This document shows positions 1 to 8,221 of a DNA stretch of 64,000 bases, in pieces. How positions within the stretch are numbered: position 1 is the first letter of the stretch; each line of letters starts with the position of its first letter. This DNA comes from Paenibacillus ehimensis NBRC 15659 (GTDB lineage Bacteria; Bacillota; Bacilli; Paenibacillales; NBRC-103111), in assembly GCF_004000785.1 (NCBI RefSeq), contig NZ_BILX01000013.1, positions 1 to 64,000 on the forward strand, written 5' to 3'. The translations under genes and the position numbers were made by a program. The notes below the pieces were generated by a model. The model saw only the letters and a program-made list of their open reading frames with translations, was not told the DNA's origin and did no database searches.

Positions 1-132
1 CTTAACTTGCAAGGTGTTTTTGATCCCTGTCTCACAAACGGGGGTCAGTTCCCTCTATACTCCAGCCTGTTTTTTATAGCGGTACTCTTCTATTCCTTAT
101 CTTAGCTGATGTCCATTCAGAAGCATAAATAG

Positions 133-157
133 TAAATTATTCTATTTTAATAATTTA
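133..157. promoter_or_regulatory. Perfect inverted repeat at the P450 promoter
   Basis: TAAATTATT and AATAATTTA are perfect 9-bp arms separated by 7 bases. The repeat covers the presumed -35 region of the P450 gene, where a repressor could bind. No regulator gene lies next to it inside the window. Confidence 0.5.
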
Positions 158-168
158 TCCACTATAAT
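140..168 (+). promoter_or_regulatory. Probable sigma-A promoter of the P450 gene
   Basis: TATAAT at 163-168 is preceded, after 17 bases, by a weak -35 (TTCTAT, 140-145). The gene starts about 38 bases after the -10. The weak -35 fits a promoter that needs activation or is kept quiet by the overlapping inverted repeat. Confidence 0.45.
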
Positions 169-206
169 AGTAATATCACCCAAATGATTAGGGAGATGAG
201 TCTATT

Positions 207-1436
207 ATGGGAAGGATGAGACGGATGGAATCTGTCAAAGAGTTATCTAAAGCCATAGCACCGGTGAAGGAATTGTCTGCAAAAGAAGCGCAAATCGACC
301 CGTTTCCGTTTTTTCGCCAGTGCCGCGAGTCCACTCCCGTACGTTACGATCCCCAGAGGGAATGCTGGGATATTTTTGGTTATGAAGATGTGTACAACGT
401 GCTCAAGGATCACTCGACCTTCTCTTCGGTCAGACCGATTAAAGGTCCGGTCCTGCTCGGAAGCATCATTGGTATGGACCCGCCTAAGCATATGCAGATG
501 CGCGGCATCGTCAGCAAAGCGTTTACCCCGAAATCGATCGAGGAATTAGGTCCGCGCATTGCATCGATTGCCGAGGAACTATTGAATGCGGTTGCGCATG
601 ACGGCACGATGGATTTGGTTCACGATCTGGCTGTTCCCCTGCCCGTCATCGTTATTGCCGAGCTGCTGGGGATTCCGGCGCAAGACCGCCGGCTATTTAA
701 GGAGTGGTCGGATTCGATTGTCAAAGGGCCGGCGTCCGGCAATAAAGAAGATATGCATCGCCTGTATCTGGAGCGAGAGAAGACCCGGCGCGAATTGGAC
801 GAGTATTTTCTGAACGTCATTGCGGAGCGCCGCAATCGTCCGGAGGATGATTTGGTCACAAAATTGGTGGAAGCCGAAGTAAACGGCGAACGTTTAAACG
901 ATATGGAGATTGTAGAGTTTTGCATTTTGCTGCTTGCCGCCGGCAACGAGACGACGACCAATTTGATTACGAATGCGGTACGGAGAATGGCGGAAGCTCC
1001 AGCACTGCAGACAAGACTTCAGGATAATCCGGCTCTGATCGAAAGCTTCATCGAAGAAGTTTTGCGGTATTATCCGCCGGTCCTTTCCCTAAGCCGTTAT
1101 GCGACTAAAGACGTTCGAATCGGACACGCCGATATCCGGAAAGGTGAGCTCATTATCCCCTGGATCGGGTCGGCCAATCGGGACGAAAGCAAATTCGATC
1201 AGCCAGATCAATTTATTGAGGACCGGACGCCCAATCCGCACATGTCCTTCGGCTTCGGCAATCATTTTTGCTTGGGAGCTCCTTTGGCCCGGTTGGAAGC
1301 GAAAATAGCGCTTCGCATCATCATGAATCGGGTAACGAATATCCGTTTTGCAGATCACTTCGAGTTTAAACCGATCCGAAGCACGTTTGTCTACGGTGTG
1401 GAAGAGCTCCCGATTCTTTTCGACGCCAAGCTTTAG
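207..1436 (+). CDS. Cytochrome P450 (bacterial soluble class, CYP107-like)
   Basis: A 409-residue haem monooxygenase of the usual length for soluble bacterial P450s. The I-helix oxygen-activation motif AGNETTT, the ExxR motif in EEVLRYYPP, and the haem-binding loop FGFGNHFCLG with the cysteine ligand near residue 355 are all present. There is no membrane anchor, so the protein should be cytosolic and need separate ferredoxin/flavodoxin partners, none of which are adjacent. The ATG at 207 follows AGGGAG at a suitable distance; two in-frame ATGs lie shortly downstream. The substrate cannot be deduced. It is monocistronic, with its own promoter and a terminator shared with the convergent ispG. 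Confidence 0.93.
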   Translation: MGRMRRMESVKELSKAIAPVKELSAKEAQIDPFPFFRQCRESTPVRYDPQRECWDIFGYEDVYNVLKDHSTFSSVRPIKGPVLLGSIIGMDPPKHMQMRGIVSKAFTPKSIEELGPRIASIAEELLNAVAHDGTMDLVHDLAVPLPVIVIAELLGIPAQDRRLFKEWSDSIVKGPASGNKEDMHRLYLEREKTRRELDEYFLNVIAERRNRPEDDLVTKLVEAEVNGERLNDMEIVEFCILLLAAGNETTTNLITNAVRRMAEAPALQTRLQDNPALIESFIEEVLRYYPPVLSLSRYATKDVRIGHADIRKGELIIPWIGSANRDESKFDQPDQFIEDRTPNPHMSFGFGNHFCLGAPLARLEAKIALRIIMNRVTNIRFADHFEFKPIRSTFVYGVEELPILFDAKL

Positions 1437-1439
1437 ACC

Positions 1440-1517
1440 AATAAAATACACCCGCCAATGCCGGGGGGAAAGCCGTAACTCGCTTCCCTCCCCTGCCATG
1501 TGCGGGTGTATTTTATT
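1440..1517. terminator. Bidirectional terminator between P450 and ispG
   Basis: A 16-base perfect inverted repeat with arms AATAAAATACACCCGC (1440-1455) and GCGGGTGTATTTTATT (1502-1517). The A/T flanks give a U-tract in both directions, so it can serve both convergent genes. Confidence 0.85.
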
Positions 1518-1528
1518 ATTGTGCCCTA

Positions 1529-2638
1529 TTAAATTGCCGTGTGATGCTTTCGGCCGGGAATTTCGCCCGTTCGTTCGAAGTGTTCGACGATATGATCGAT
1601 TTCTTTCTTCAGCTCGGACAGCAGCTCGGCTTCCGGTACTTTGCGGATCATCTCGCCGTAACGGAACAACAAGCCTTCGCCGCGGGCGCCGGCAATACCG
1701 ATATCCGCTTCCCTTGCTTCGCCCGGACCGTTTACCGCGCAGCCGAGTACGGATACTTTAATCGGCACCTTCAGCTTGGAGATATACTCTTCCACCTCAT
1801 TCGCGATAGAAAACAGATCGATATCCAATCGGCCGCAAGTCGGACAAGAAACCAAGGTGGCAGCATTCGTGATCAACCCAAACGATTTCAGCAGCTCGCG
1901 GCATACCTTGACTTCCTCCACCGGGTCCGCGCTGAGCGAAATCCGGATCGTCGAGCCGAGTCCCATGCTGAGCAGCGCGCCCAAGCCTGCCGCGCTCTTC
2001 ACGGTGCCGGAGAACAATGTCCCCGCCTCCGTAATACCGAGGTGAAGCGGATAGCGGAACGCTGCGGCTGCTTTGGTATAAGCGGCAATCGCCATCGGAA
2101 CGTCGGATGCCTTTAGCGAGACAATGATGTCGCGAAAATCAAGCTCTTCGAGAATGCTGATATGATACAGAGCGCTTTCGACCATCGCTTCCGGCGTCGG
2201 GTAGCCGTATTTCTCCAGCAAATGGTTCTCCAGCGAACCGGCGTTGACGCCGATCCGGATCGGAATCCCCCGCTCCTTGCAGGCCTTGACGACAGCTTCC
2301 ACCTTCTCGCGGCGGCCGATGTTCCCCGGATTGATTCTTACTTTGTCAATCCCGTTCTCAATGGCTTGCAAAGCGAGCCGGTAATCAAAGTGAATATCAG
2401 CCACAAGCGGAATGGAGATCTGTTTCTTGATCTCTTTGATCGCTTCTGCCGCTTCCTTATTGTTGACCGTAACGCGGACGATCTGGCATCCCGCTTCCTC
2501 CAGCCGGTGAATCTCGGCCACCGTCGCCTTTACATCCGCCGTTTTGGTCGTACACATGCTCTGGATGATCACGTCATTGCTGCCGCCGATGGTTAGATTG
2601 CCGACTTTAACCGGAACCGTTTCCGTTCTATGGAACAT
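1529..2638 (-). CDS. ispG: 4-hydroxy-3-methylbut-2-enyl diphosphate synthase (flavodoxin), IspG/GcpE
   Basis: Catalyses the penultimate step of the MEP isoprenoid pathway, converting methylerythritol cyclodiphosphate to HMBPP with a 4Fe-4S cluster. The 369-residue protein has the N-terminal TIM-barrel segment ([18 protein letters not shown]) and the C-terminal cluster-binding cysteines in SCPTCGR and [11 protein letters not shown]. The ATG at 2638 ([10 protein letters not shown]) is preferred over a TTG 27 bases upstream because GGGAGAG precedes it and the family normally begins here. It lies about 100 bases downstream of clpX on the same strand. In Bacillus lonB/lonA follow clpX, so this neighbourhood is different. 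Confidence 0.95.
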   Translation of the reverse strand: MFHRTETVPVKVGNLTIGGSNDVIIQSMCTTKTADVKATVAEIHRLEEAGCQIVRVTVNNKEAAEAIKEIKKQISIPLVADIHFDYRLALQAIENGIDKVRINPGNIGRREKVEAVVKACKERGIPIRIGVNAGSLENHLLEKYGYPTPEAMVESALYHISILEELDFRDIIVSLKASDVPMAIAAYTKAAAAFRYPLHLGITEAGTLFSGTVKSAAGLGALLSMGLGSTIRISLSADPVEEVKVCRELLKSFGLITNAATLVSCPTCGRLDIDLFSIANEVEEYISKLKVPIKVSVLGCAVNGPGEAREADIGIAGARGEGLLFRYGEMIRKVPEAELLSELKKEIDHIVEHFERTGEIPGRKHHTAI

Positions 2639-2739
2639 GTGTTTTCTTCTCTCCCATGATGCCAAACATCCTCCGCTCCGGGGGACGAATCATCGGTCCC
2701 TGCGGATTGGAGGCGTTTAGTTTTTTGTATATCCGGCGC

Positions 2740-4005
2740 TTAGGCGCTTTCTTCTTTTTTCTTCATGGACTGGCCGTCCGCTGCGGTGATCTGAGGTGCG
2801 ATCTTCGCTTGTACGGCTTCCTTGTTCACGACGCACTTGGAGCTCTCCGTGCGGGATGGCGCCTCGTACATCACTTCCAGCATAATGCCTTCGATAATGG
2901 CGCGAAGCCCCCTTGCTCCGGTGTTGCGCTTAATCGCTTCTTTCGCAATTTCCTCCAGCGCCTCCGGTTCGAATTCAAGGGACACGTTATCCATTTCCAG
3001 CATCTTTTGATACTGCTTGACAAGAGCGTTTTTAGGCTCGGTCAAAATGCGTACGAGCGCTGCTTCGTCGAGCGGCTCCAGTGTCGAGATCACCGGCAGA
3101 CGGCCCACGAATTCCGGAATCAAACCGAATTTCAGCAGGTCCTCCGGAAGCACGAGGGACAAATATTCGCCCGGCTTCAGGTCGGCTTTATGACCGTCCG
3201 TGCCGAAGCCGATCACTTTTTTGCCGATCCGGCGCTTAATGATCTGCTCCAGTCCGTCGAACGCTCCGCCGCAAATAAACAGGATGTTCGTCGTATCGAT
3301 TTGGATGAATTCCTGATGAGGGTGCTTGCGTCCGCCTTGAGGCGGTACGGATGCAACCGTGCCTTCCAAAATTTTCAGAAGCGCTTGCTGCACGCCTTCG
3401 CCCGAAACGTCGCGGGTGATGGACGGATTTTCCGATTTGCGGGCCACTTTATCGATTTCATCGATATAAATAATGCCGCGCTCGGCTTTTTCCACGTCGT
3501 AATCGGCCGCTTGAATGAGCTTCAGCAAAATGTTTTCGACGTCTTCCCCTACGTAGCCGGCTTCCGTCAAAGACGTTGCGTCGGCGATCGCAAACGGGAC
3601 GTTCAAAATTTTGGCCAGCGTTTGGGCCAGCAGCGTTTTCCCGCTGCCCGTCGGGCCGACAAGGACGATGTTCGACTTTTGCAGTTCGACATCTTCGAGC
3701 TTGCTTTGCTGCGAGTTGATCCGTTTGTAATGGTTGTATACGGCAACCGACAGCGATTTTTTGGCCTGTTCCTGCCCGATGACGTAGGAATCCAAAATTG
3801 CGCGGATTTCCTTCGGCTTCGGTACGTCTTTCAGGTCGAGCTCTTCCTCGTGACCCAATTCTTCCTCAACGATTTCCGTGCAAAGCTCGATGCACTCGTC
3901 GCATATATAAACGCCGGGCCCGGCAACCAGCTTGCGCACCTGCTCTTGGGATTTGCCGCAGAACGAGCACTTGAGCTGGCCTTTTTCATCGTTAAATTTA
4001 AACAT
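2740..4005 (-). CDS. clpX: ATP-dependent Clp protease ATP-binding subunit ClpX
   Basis: AAA+ unfoldase that recognises substrates and feeds them to ClpP. The 421-residue protein has the N-terminal zinc-binding domain with cysteines at about 13, 16, 35 and 38, Walker A GPTGSGKT at about 117-124, Walker B IYIDEIDK, and the IGF loop ([10 protein letters not shown]) that docks on ClpP. It starts at ATG 4005, only 15 bases after the clpP stop, so the two are probably co-transcribed. In Bacillus subtilis clpP is unlinked to clpX, whereas a clpP-clpX pair next to tig is the arrangement of many other bacteria. Confidence 0.97.
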   Translation of the reverse strand: MFKFNDEKGQLKCSFCGKSQEQVRKLVAGPGVYICDECIELCTEIVEEELGHEEELDLKDVPKPKEIRAILDSYVIGQEQAKKSLSVAVYNHYKRINSQQSKLEDVELQKSNIVLVGPTGSGKTLLAQTLAKILNVPFAIADATSLTEAGYVGEDVENILLKLIQAADYDVEKAERGIIYIDEIDKVARKSENPSITRDVSGEGVQQALLKILEGTVASVPPQGGRKHPHQEFIQIDTTNILFICGGAFDGLEQIIKRRIGKKVIGFGTDGHKADLKPGEYLSLVLPEDLLKFGLIPEFVGRLPVISTLEPLDEAALVRILTEPKNALVKQYQKMLEMDNVSLEFEPEALEEIAKEAIKRNTGARGLRAIIEGIMLEVMYEAPSRTESSKCVVNKEAVQAKIAPQITAADGQSMKKKEESA

Positions 4006-4020
4006 GGGATCACTCCTTTT

Positions 4021-4611
4021 CTAAGTCAAGTCACTGCGAGTGATAACCGCATCAATGAGGCCGTACGCTTTAGCTTCTTCGGCGCTCATGAAATTGTCAC
4101 GGTCCGTGTCGCGTTCGATTCTTTCGTAAGGCTGCCCCGTACGCTCCACATAAATTTGGTTTAGCTTCTGCTTCGTTTTGAGAATCCAGTCGGCATGAAT
4201 TTTAATATCCGATGCCTGCCCGCGGACACCGCCCAGCGGCTGATGGATCATTACTTCGCTGTTCGGAAGCGCATAGCGCTTGCCCTTGGCGCCTGCCGTG
4301 AGCAGCAGGGACCCCATACTTGCGGCCATGCCGACGCAAATCGTCGAAACGTCCGGTTTGATGAATTGCATTGTATCATATATACCCATACCGGCCGTCA
4401 CCGAACCGCCGGGGGAGTTAATGTACAAATGAATATCTTTCTCGGGATCTACCGCCGACAAGAAAAGCAACTGGGCAATAACCAGGTTGGCGACGTCGTC
4501 GTCGATCGCACTGCCCAAAAAAATAATACGATCCTTCAGCAAACGCGAGTAAATATCGTAAGAGCGTTCGCCGCGGCCTTCCTGTTCCACAACCATAGGT
4601 ACCAGAGTCAT
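4021..4611 (-). CDS. clpP: ATP-dependent Clp protease proteolytic subunit ClpP
   Basis: Serine peptidase forming the tetradecameric chamber used by ClpX and ClpC. The 196-residue protein has the catalytic triad at the standard positions: Ser98 in GMAASMG, His123 in MIHQPLGG, and Asp172 in DTDRDNF. The gene precedes clpX with a 15-base gap. I found no CtsR heptad repeat or CIRCE element in the upstream region, so the stress regulation known from Bacillus is not evident here. Confidence 0.97.
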   Translation of the reverse strand: MTLVPMVVEQEGRGERSYDIYSRLLKDRIIFLGSAIDDDVANLVIAQLLFLSAVDPEKDIHLYINSPGGSVTAGMGIYDTMQFIKPDVSTICVGMAASMGSLLLTAGAKGKRYALPNSEVMIHQPLGGVRGQASDIKIHADWILKTKQKLNQIYVERTGQPYERIERDTDRDNFMSAEEAKAYGLIDAVITRSDLT

Positions 4612-4666
4612 CGTCCCAACCCCTTTACTTCATAAATGCAAAACATTTTCGAGCCTTACTCAAAAC

Positions 4667-4695
4667 ATTGTAGCACGTTTAAAGACTAAAGTCAT
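4667..4695 (-). promoter_or_regulatory. Candidate sigma-A promoter of clpP-clpX
   Basis: On the minus strand, ATGACT (4690-4695) and TACAAT (4667-4672) are 17 bases apart. The -10 lies about 56 bases before the clpP start codon. Confidence 0.4.
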
Positions 4696-4769
4696 TTCCT
4701 GCCCGATACGAACAAACGTTGCTGGCCGCGAACGTAAGTTTTGCCGGACAGGACCGCTTTACTGCCGCT

Positions 4770-4856
4770 TATGTATTTCATTATGTACCGCATATGTCAT
4801 TGTTCGTTTGCTTCATATGTAACGCTTATTATGTTATGCTTATGTACTTCTTATGT
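4770..4856. repeat. Helically phased TATGT array between clpP and tig
   Basis: TATGT begins at 4770, 4782, 4793, 4816, 4830, 4841 and 4852, so the intervals are 12, 11, 23, 14, 11 and 11 bases. Most copies therefore lie on about the same face of the helix. The array is 75-160 bases upstream of the clpP -35 and past the tig terminator, in a 349-base gap that has no other feature besides the clpP promoter and the tig terminator. Confidence 0.6.
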
Positions 4857-4890
4857 GCCTGTTCCGAGGAAAGCTTCAAACGCGGTTTAA

Positions 4891-4929
4891 GGTAAAACAA
4901 AGGCACGCATGGATGTACACGTGCCTTTG
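4891..4929 (-). terminator. Terminator of tig
   Basis: CAAAGGCACG (4898-4907) pairs with CGTGCCTTTG (4920-4929). Read on the minus strand the stem is followed by TTTTACC. Confidence 0.75.
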
Positions 4930-4960
4930 CATGTATGTTCGCGTTTATACAAATTCGGAA

Positions 4961-6250
4961 TTAAGCCGTTTTGCTGTTGTCAACCAGGAATTTCACGGTT
5001 TTGCGGTTGACGATATCTTGCAGCAGCGATCCCAAGTTGCCGTTGGAAGCAAAAATGCTGCGGATTTCGTCAACGGAACGGCCATACATTTGGGCCAGGT
5101 TCTCCAGCTCGGCGTTGATTTCCTCTTCCGTCGCTTCAAGGTTTTCCGCTTTCGCGATCGCTTCAAGCACGAGGTTGTTGCGTACGCGCTTCTCGGCGTC
5201 GGCGCGCATTTGACCTTTGAGGTCGTCGGCGCTTTGACCGGTGAACTGGTAGTACATGTCGATGTTCATGCCTTGCGTGCGCAGACGGTTTTCGAATTCT
5301 TTCACCATTTGCTCCGCTTCGTCGTTAATCATGACTTCCGGAATTTCCACTTGCGCAGCTTCGGAAGCTTTTTCTACCAGATCGTTTTCTTTCTTGCGAT
5401 CGGCTTCGTTTTGCTTGCGCTCTTTCAGCTTTTTCTCCAGATCCGCTTTGTACTCGTCGAGCGTCTCGAACTCGCTCACGTCTTTAGCGAACTCGTCGTC
5501 GAGCGCAGGCAGGTTTTTGCGTTTGATGTCATGCAGCTTGATTTTGAAAACAGCTTCTTTGCCTTTCAGCTCTTCCGCATGGTAGTTTTCCGGGAACGTT
5601 ACGGTGATGTCCTTCTCTCCGTCTTTCTCCAAGCCGACGACTTGCTCTTCGAAGCCCGGGATAAAGCTGCCGGAGCCAAGCTCGAGCGAATAGCGCTCCG
5701 CTTTGCCGCCCTCGAAAGGAACGCCGTCTACGAAGCCTTCGAAGTCGATCACGACGATGTCGCCGTTCTCGGCTGCGCCTTCTTCTACCGGAACGAGTTC
5801 CGCATGACGCTTTTGCAGCTTTTCCAGCTCTTCGTTCACTTCTTCGGCCGTTACTTCGACGGAAGGGGCTTCGAGCGCGATGCCTTTGTACTCGCCAAGC
5901 TCCACTTCAGGCTTCACGGTAACTTTAGCTTTGAATTTCAGAACTTGGCCTTTGCCGAATTGCTCGACGTCCACTTCCGGACGGTCCACCGGCTGAATGC
6001 CCGTCTCTTGAACGGCTGCAATGTAAGCGTCAGGCACGATGATATCGAGAGCGTCTTGATACAAGCTTTCCACGCCGAATTTCGCTTCGAAAATAGCGCG
6101 GGGCACTTTGCCCTTGCGGAAGCCCGGAACGTTAACCTTGTTCACGACTTTTTTGAATGCCTTGTCCAGAGCGGCGGCTACTTGGTCCGCGTCCACTTCA
6201 ATATCAAGAACGGCTACGTTCTTCTCTATCTTTTCCCAGCTTGCTTTCAT
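4961..6250 (-). CDS. tig: Trigger factor, ribosome-associated chaperone and prolyl isomerase
   Basis: Binds the ribosomal exit site and shields nascent chains. The 429-residue protein has the ribosome-binding domain with the signature GFRKGKVPR at about 46-54, an FKBP-type PPIase domain in the middle (NGDIVVIDFEGFVDG), and a long helical C-terminal chaperone domain. The longer upstream reading frame (to 6343) is rejected: ATG 6250 (MKASWEKIEK) has GGAGGGG before it and is the family's usual beginning. The gene is preceded by a YsoA-like gene and followed by clpP-clpX, a synteny that matches Bacillus ysoA-tig-clpX. Confidence 0.96.
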   Translation of the reverse strand: MKASWEKIEKNVAVLDIEVDADQVAAALDKAFKKVVNKVNVPGFRKGKVPRAIFEAKFGVESLYQDALDIIVPDAYIAAVQETGIQPVDRPEVDVEQFGKGQVLKFKAKVTVKPEVELGEYKGIALEAPSVEVTAEEVNEELEKLQKRHAELVPVEEGAAENGDIVVIDFEGFVDGVPFEGGKAERYSLELGSGSFIPGFEEQVVGLEKDGEKDITVTFPENYHAEELKGKEAVFKIKLHDIKRKNLPALDDEFAKDVSEFETLDEYKADLEKKLKERKQNEADRKKENDLVEKASEAAQVEIPEVMINDEAEQMVKEFENRLRTQGMNIDMYYQFTGQSADDLKGQMRADAEKRVRNNLVLEAIAKAENLEATEEEINAELENLAQMYGRSVDEIRSIFASNGNLGSLLQDIVNRKTVKFLVDNSKTA

Positions 6251-6420
6251 TTTATGCTTTCCCCTCCAAAAATTATCCATCGCAATTTTGTCACGTTCTG
6301 GCGGAACCGCAGTACAGCCGGACAAGCCCGCCAATATAACCACTATATTATAACCGTAATAAATGCGGTTTTCAAGGCTTCAAACGCGGAAAGGTCGGGA
6401 AATCGTCCCGCGGCGCCATT

Positions 6421-7329
6421 TTATAATTTCCGGGTGAATACGTTTGCGGCGAATTGCTGCATCATCCGGTATGCCTGCTCCCACTGGAACACCAGATCCG
6501 ACGTAATTCCGTACATTTCGAACAGCTCCTCTTTGTCTCCGCCTTCAAATACTTGTTCGAGCAAGGTTAAATGCAGCGCCGCCGCCCATACGTCCACACA
6601 GGCCGGGTCCTGCCGCAGCATTTGCCGGTAAGCGGAAGTGCCGTAAATAAACGCCAAAAATTCGTTCCACGTCTCCGATGCAAAATACGAGAGCGCCGGA
6701 TGCTGCGTCTCGCTGATTTCTTGCACGCGGTTGATAATCTCTTGAATCTGCGAAGGAAACTGATCGAAGGCCGCCGGCGTATCCTCGATGTCGACGACCG
6801 CCGCTTCGCCGTTTTTGTACAGCGTTACGCTGCCGGTCGCGCCCCGCTTCTTGAGCGTCTGCAGCGTCTTGAACTGGATCAGCGGATGACGTCCGGCATC
6901 CTCCTTCAACCACCCGATCAGCTCTTCGTCGATCGTCTCGTCTTCCAAAAACGCGAGCTGATCCAAAGCCAGCAGCTGCTTGTCCACGGCCCGCTGCTCC
7001 CGCAGGCTGGCCAGCAGCCGCTTCGCATAGTCGCCATTTTGTTCGCCCTTGGCGTGCAAATGCTGCCGCAGCAGGTCCGCTTCGCTGAGCTCCTCGCTTT
7101 CGCCTTCCTGACCCAAGGCCAGATCCGGGAACATGACCTGCAGCCAGTCGAGCAAGGACCGCCATTCCTCCCGGGCCCGTTCGTCGTCCGATTGGCAGGC
7201 AAGCAAAAAGCGGAGGAGCTTCATCGCTTCTCCGTAGCGTTCCGCTTCAAGGAGCCGGGTCAGTTCGAATTGATAAAACTCGACGGTTTTCGGAAAAAGA
7301 ATCACATTGTCATTGGTCTGCCCGCTCAT
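6421..7329 (-). CDS. YsoA-like helical-repeat (TPR-type) protein
   Basis: A 302-residue protein with no signal peptide or membrane segment. The N-terminal part (ELTRLLEAERYGEAMKLLRFLL) and later stretches look like TPR-type helical pairs, and the middle is acidic. Position immediately upstream of tig on the same strand is that of B. subtilis ysoA, an uncharacterised TPR protein, and this is the main basis for the name. The start at ATG 7329 follows AAAGGCGGTG; a longer frame to 7434 lacks a good ribosome binding site. Function unknown; a role near the chaperone/protease genes is only guilt by association. Confidence 0.75.
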   Translation of the reverse strand: MSGQTNDNVILFPKTVEFYQFELTRLLEAERYGEAMKLLRFLLACQSDDERAREEWRSLLDWLQVMFPDLALGQEGESEELSEADLLRQHLHAKGEQNGDYAKRLLASLREQRAVDKQLLALDQLAFLEDETIDEELIGWLKEDAGRHPLIQFKTLQTLKKRGATGSVTLYKNGEAAVVDIEDTPAAFDQFPSQIQEIINRVQEISETQHPALSYFASETWNEFLAFIYGTSAYRQMLRQDPACVDVWAAALHLTLLEQVFEGGDKEELFEMYGITSDLVFQWEQAYRMMQQFAANVFTRKL

Positions 7330-7482
7330 GAAACACCGCCTTTCTTGCTGAGCTTCTTTATGAATGCCAGTGTACCCCAAAAAAGAAGCGAAAGCAAAAT
7401 CTGCTGCCGCGCCCCGCCTGCCTGTCCATTCCACCGTTCCCTTAAATTAGGATGCCGGATTCGGACGCGCGTTATGCGGACA

Positions 7483-7530
7483 TGAAAAAGCAGCCGCGGA
7501 TGCGTGATAAACACGGCCTCCGGGCTGCCC
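7483..7530 (-). terminator. Terminator of the 113-residue helical protein gene
   Basis: On the minus strand GCAGCCCGG pairs with CCGCGGCTGC (one bulge) and is followed by TTTTTC. The hairpin is flanked by two direct copies of CGTTATGCGGAC (7470-7481 and 7530-7541). Confidence 0.6.
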
Positions 7531-7568
7531 GTTATGCGGACGCTGTTCAGCGTTTCATTTCTTGAAAT

Positions 7569-7910
7569 CTATTCCATCTTCATCGCGGCTTGGATAAGCT
7601 GCGCTTTAATATGCGGATTTTGATCGATGAAGCTGTACATGCGGTCGACCTGCTCTTTGTTTTGCAAATAGTCGCGTTCGTTCTGAATCATCTCGTGCGA
7701 CCATTTCAGCAGCGCGGCTTCCGCCGCCCCGAGCCGGTTCAATGCAATATGAAGTCCCGTATCGCCGACAAGCTGCTCCATCACTTCCGGAGTGACGTTG
7801 CCGAGCTTTTTCGTCGTAGCGAGCTTTTGCTCGAATTCTTTATTAGCCTTCTCGAAGTTTTCTTTGGCTTCCTTGTATTCTTTCTGCTGTTCTGAGAACG
7901 TTCTTTTCAT
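7569..7910 (-). CDS. Small charged helical protein, function unknown
   Basis: A 113-residue protein rich in Lys, Glu, Gln and Ala. The first 35 residues (QKEYKEAKENFEKANKEFEQ) should form a coiled coil and the rest is predicted helical, ending in a segment with the sequence DQNPHIKAQLIQA. No cysteines, signal peptide or membrane segment. Superficially like the YlbF/YmcA small helical family, but I cannot match its signature. The start has AAAGGTGG about ten bases upstream. It has its own terminator and is probably monocistronic. Confidence 0.7.
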   Translation of the reverse strand: MKRTFSEQQKEYKEAKENFEKANKEFEQKLATTKKLGNVTPEVMEQLVGDTGLHIALNRLGAAEAALLKWSHEMIQNERDYLQNKEQVDRMYSFIDQNPHIKAQLIQAAMKME

Positions 7911-8221
7911 TAATGATGAACCACCTTTACCTGTTGATCAATTGTCTTCCTGCCCATCGTTCCTCCAGCTATAGCGTGAGACAAAACCGGCGCTTTCTAT
8001 ACACCCGGTTTCCAAGAAGCAGGCCGTTATAAAAATACACCTATACGCTAAGTGTAACTTTTCTTCGTCCGTTTGTCCATTTTTTCATCAAGTTTTCCGC
8101 GGCACGGCTTGCCCGGACAGACATCATCCGCTCCCGCCAAGCATAACCTTTAACATCTTGCTGTCATCTTTGAACCCCTCATGGGAGCGACAGATTCTGG
8201 AGACCGGAGAGGATGAAAGCT
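7911..8221. other. Intergenic region between divergent genes
   Basis: A 311-base gap that should hold the promoters of the divergent helical-protein gene and asnB. I see an inverted repeat AAACCGG (7984-7990)/CCGGTTT (8005-8011) but no convincing sigma-A promoter and no reading frame worth calling. Confidence 0.5.

Noticed and set aside
2656..4164. A 502-codon plus-strand frame
   Set aside because: It is the mirror of clpX and clpP in a high-GC region, with no ribosome binding site and an unprotein-like composition (many Phe, Arg, His).
4612..4960. CtsR or CIRCE control of clpP
   Set aside because: No GGTCAAA repeat pair or CIRCE inverted repeat is visible; only a weak promoter and the TATGT array are.
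4853..6631. A 592-codon plus-strand frame
   Set aside because: Antisense shadow of trigger factor, which is clearly real on the minus strand.
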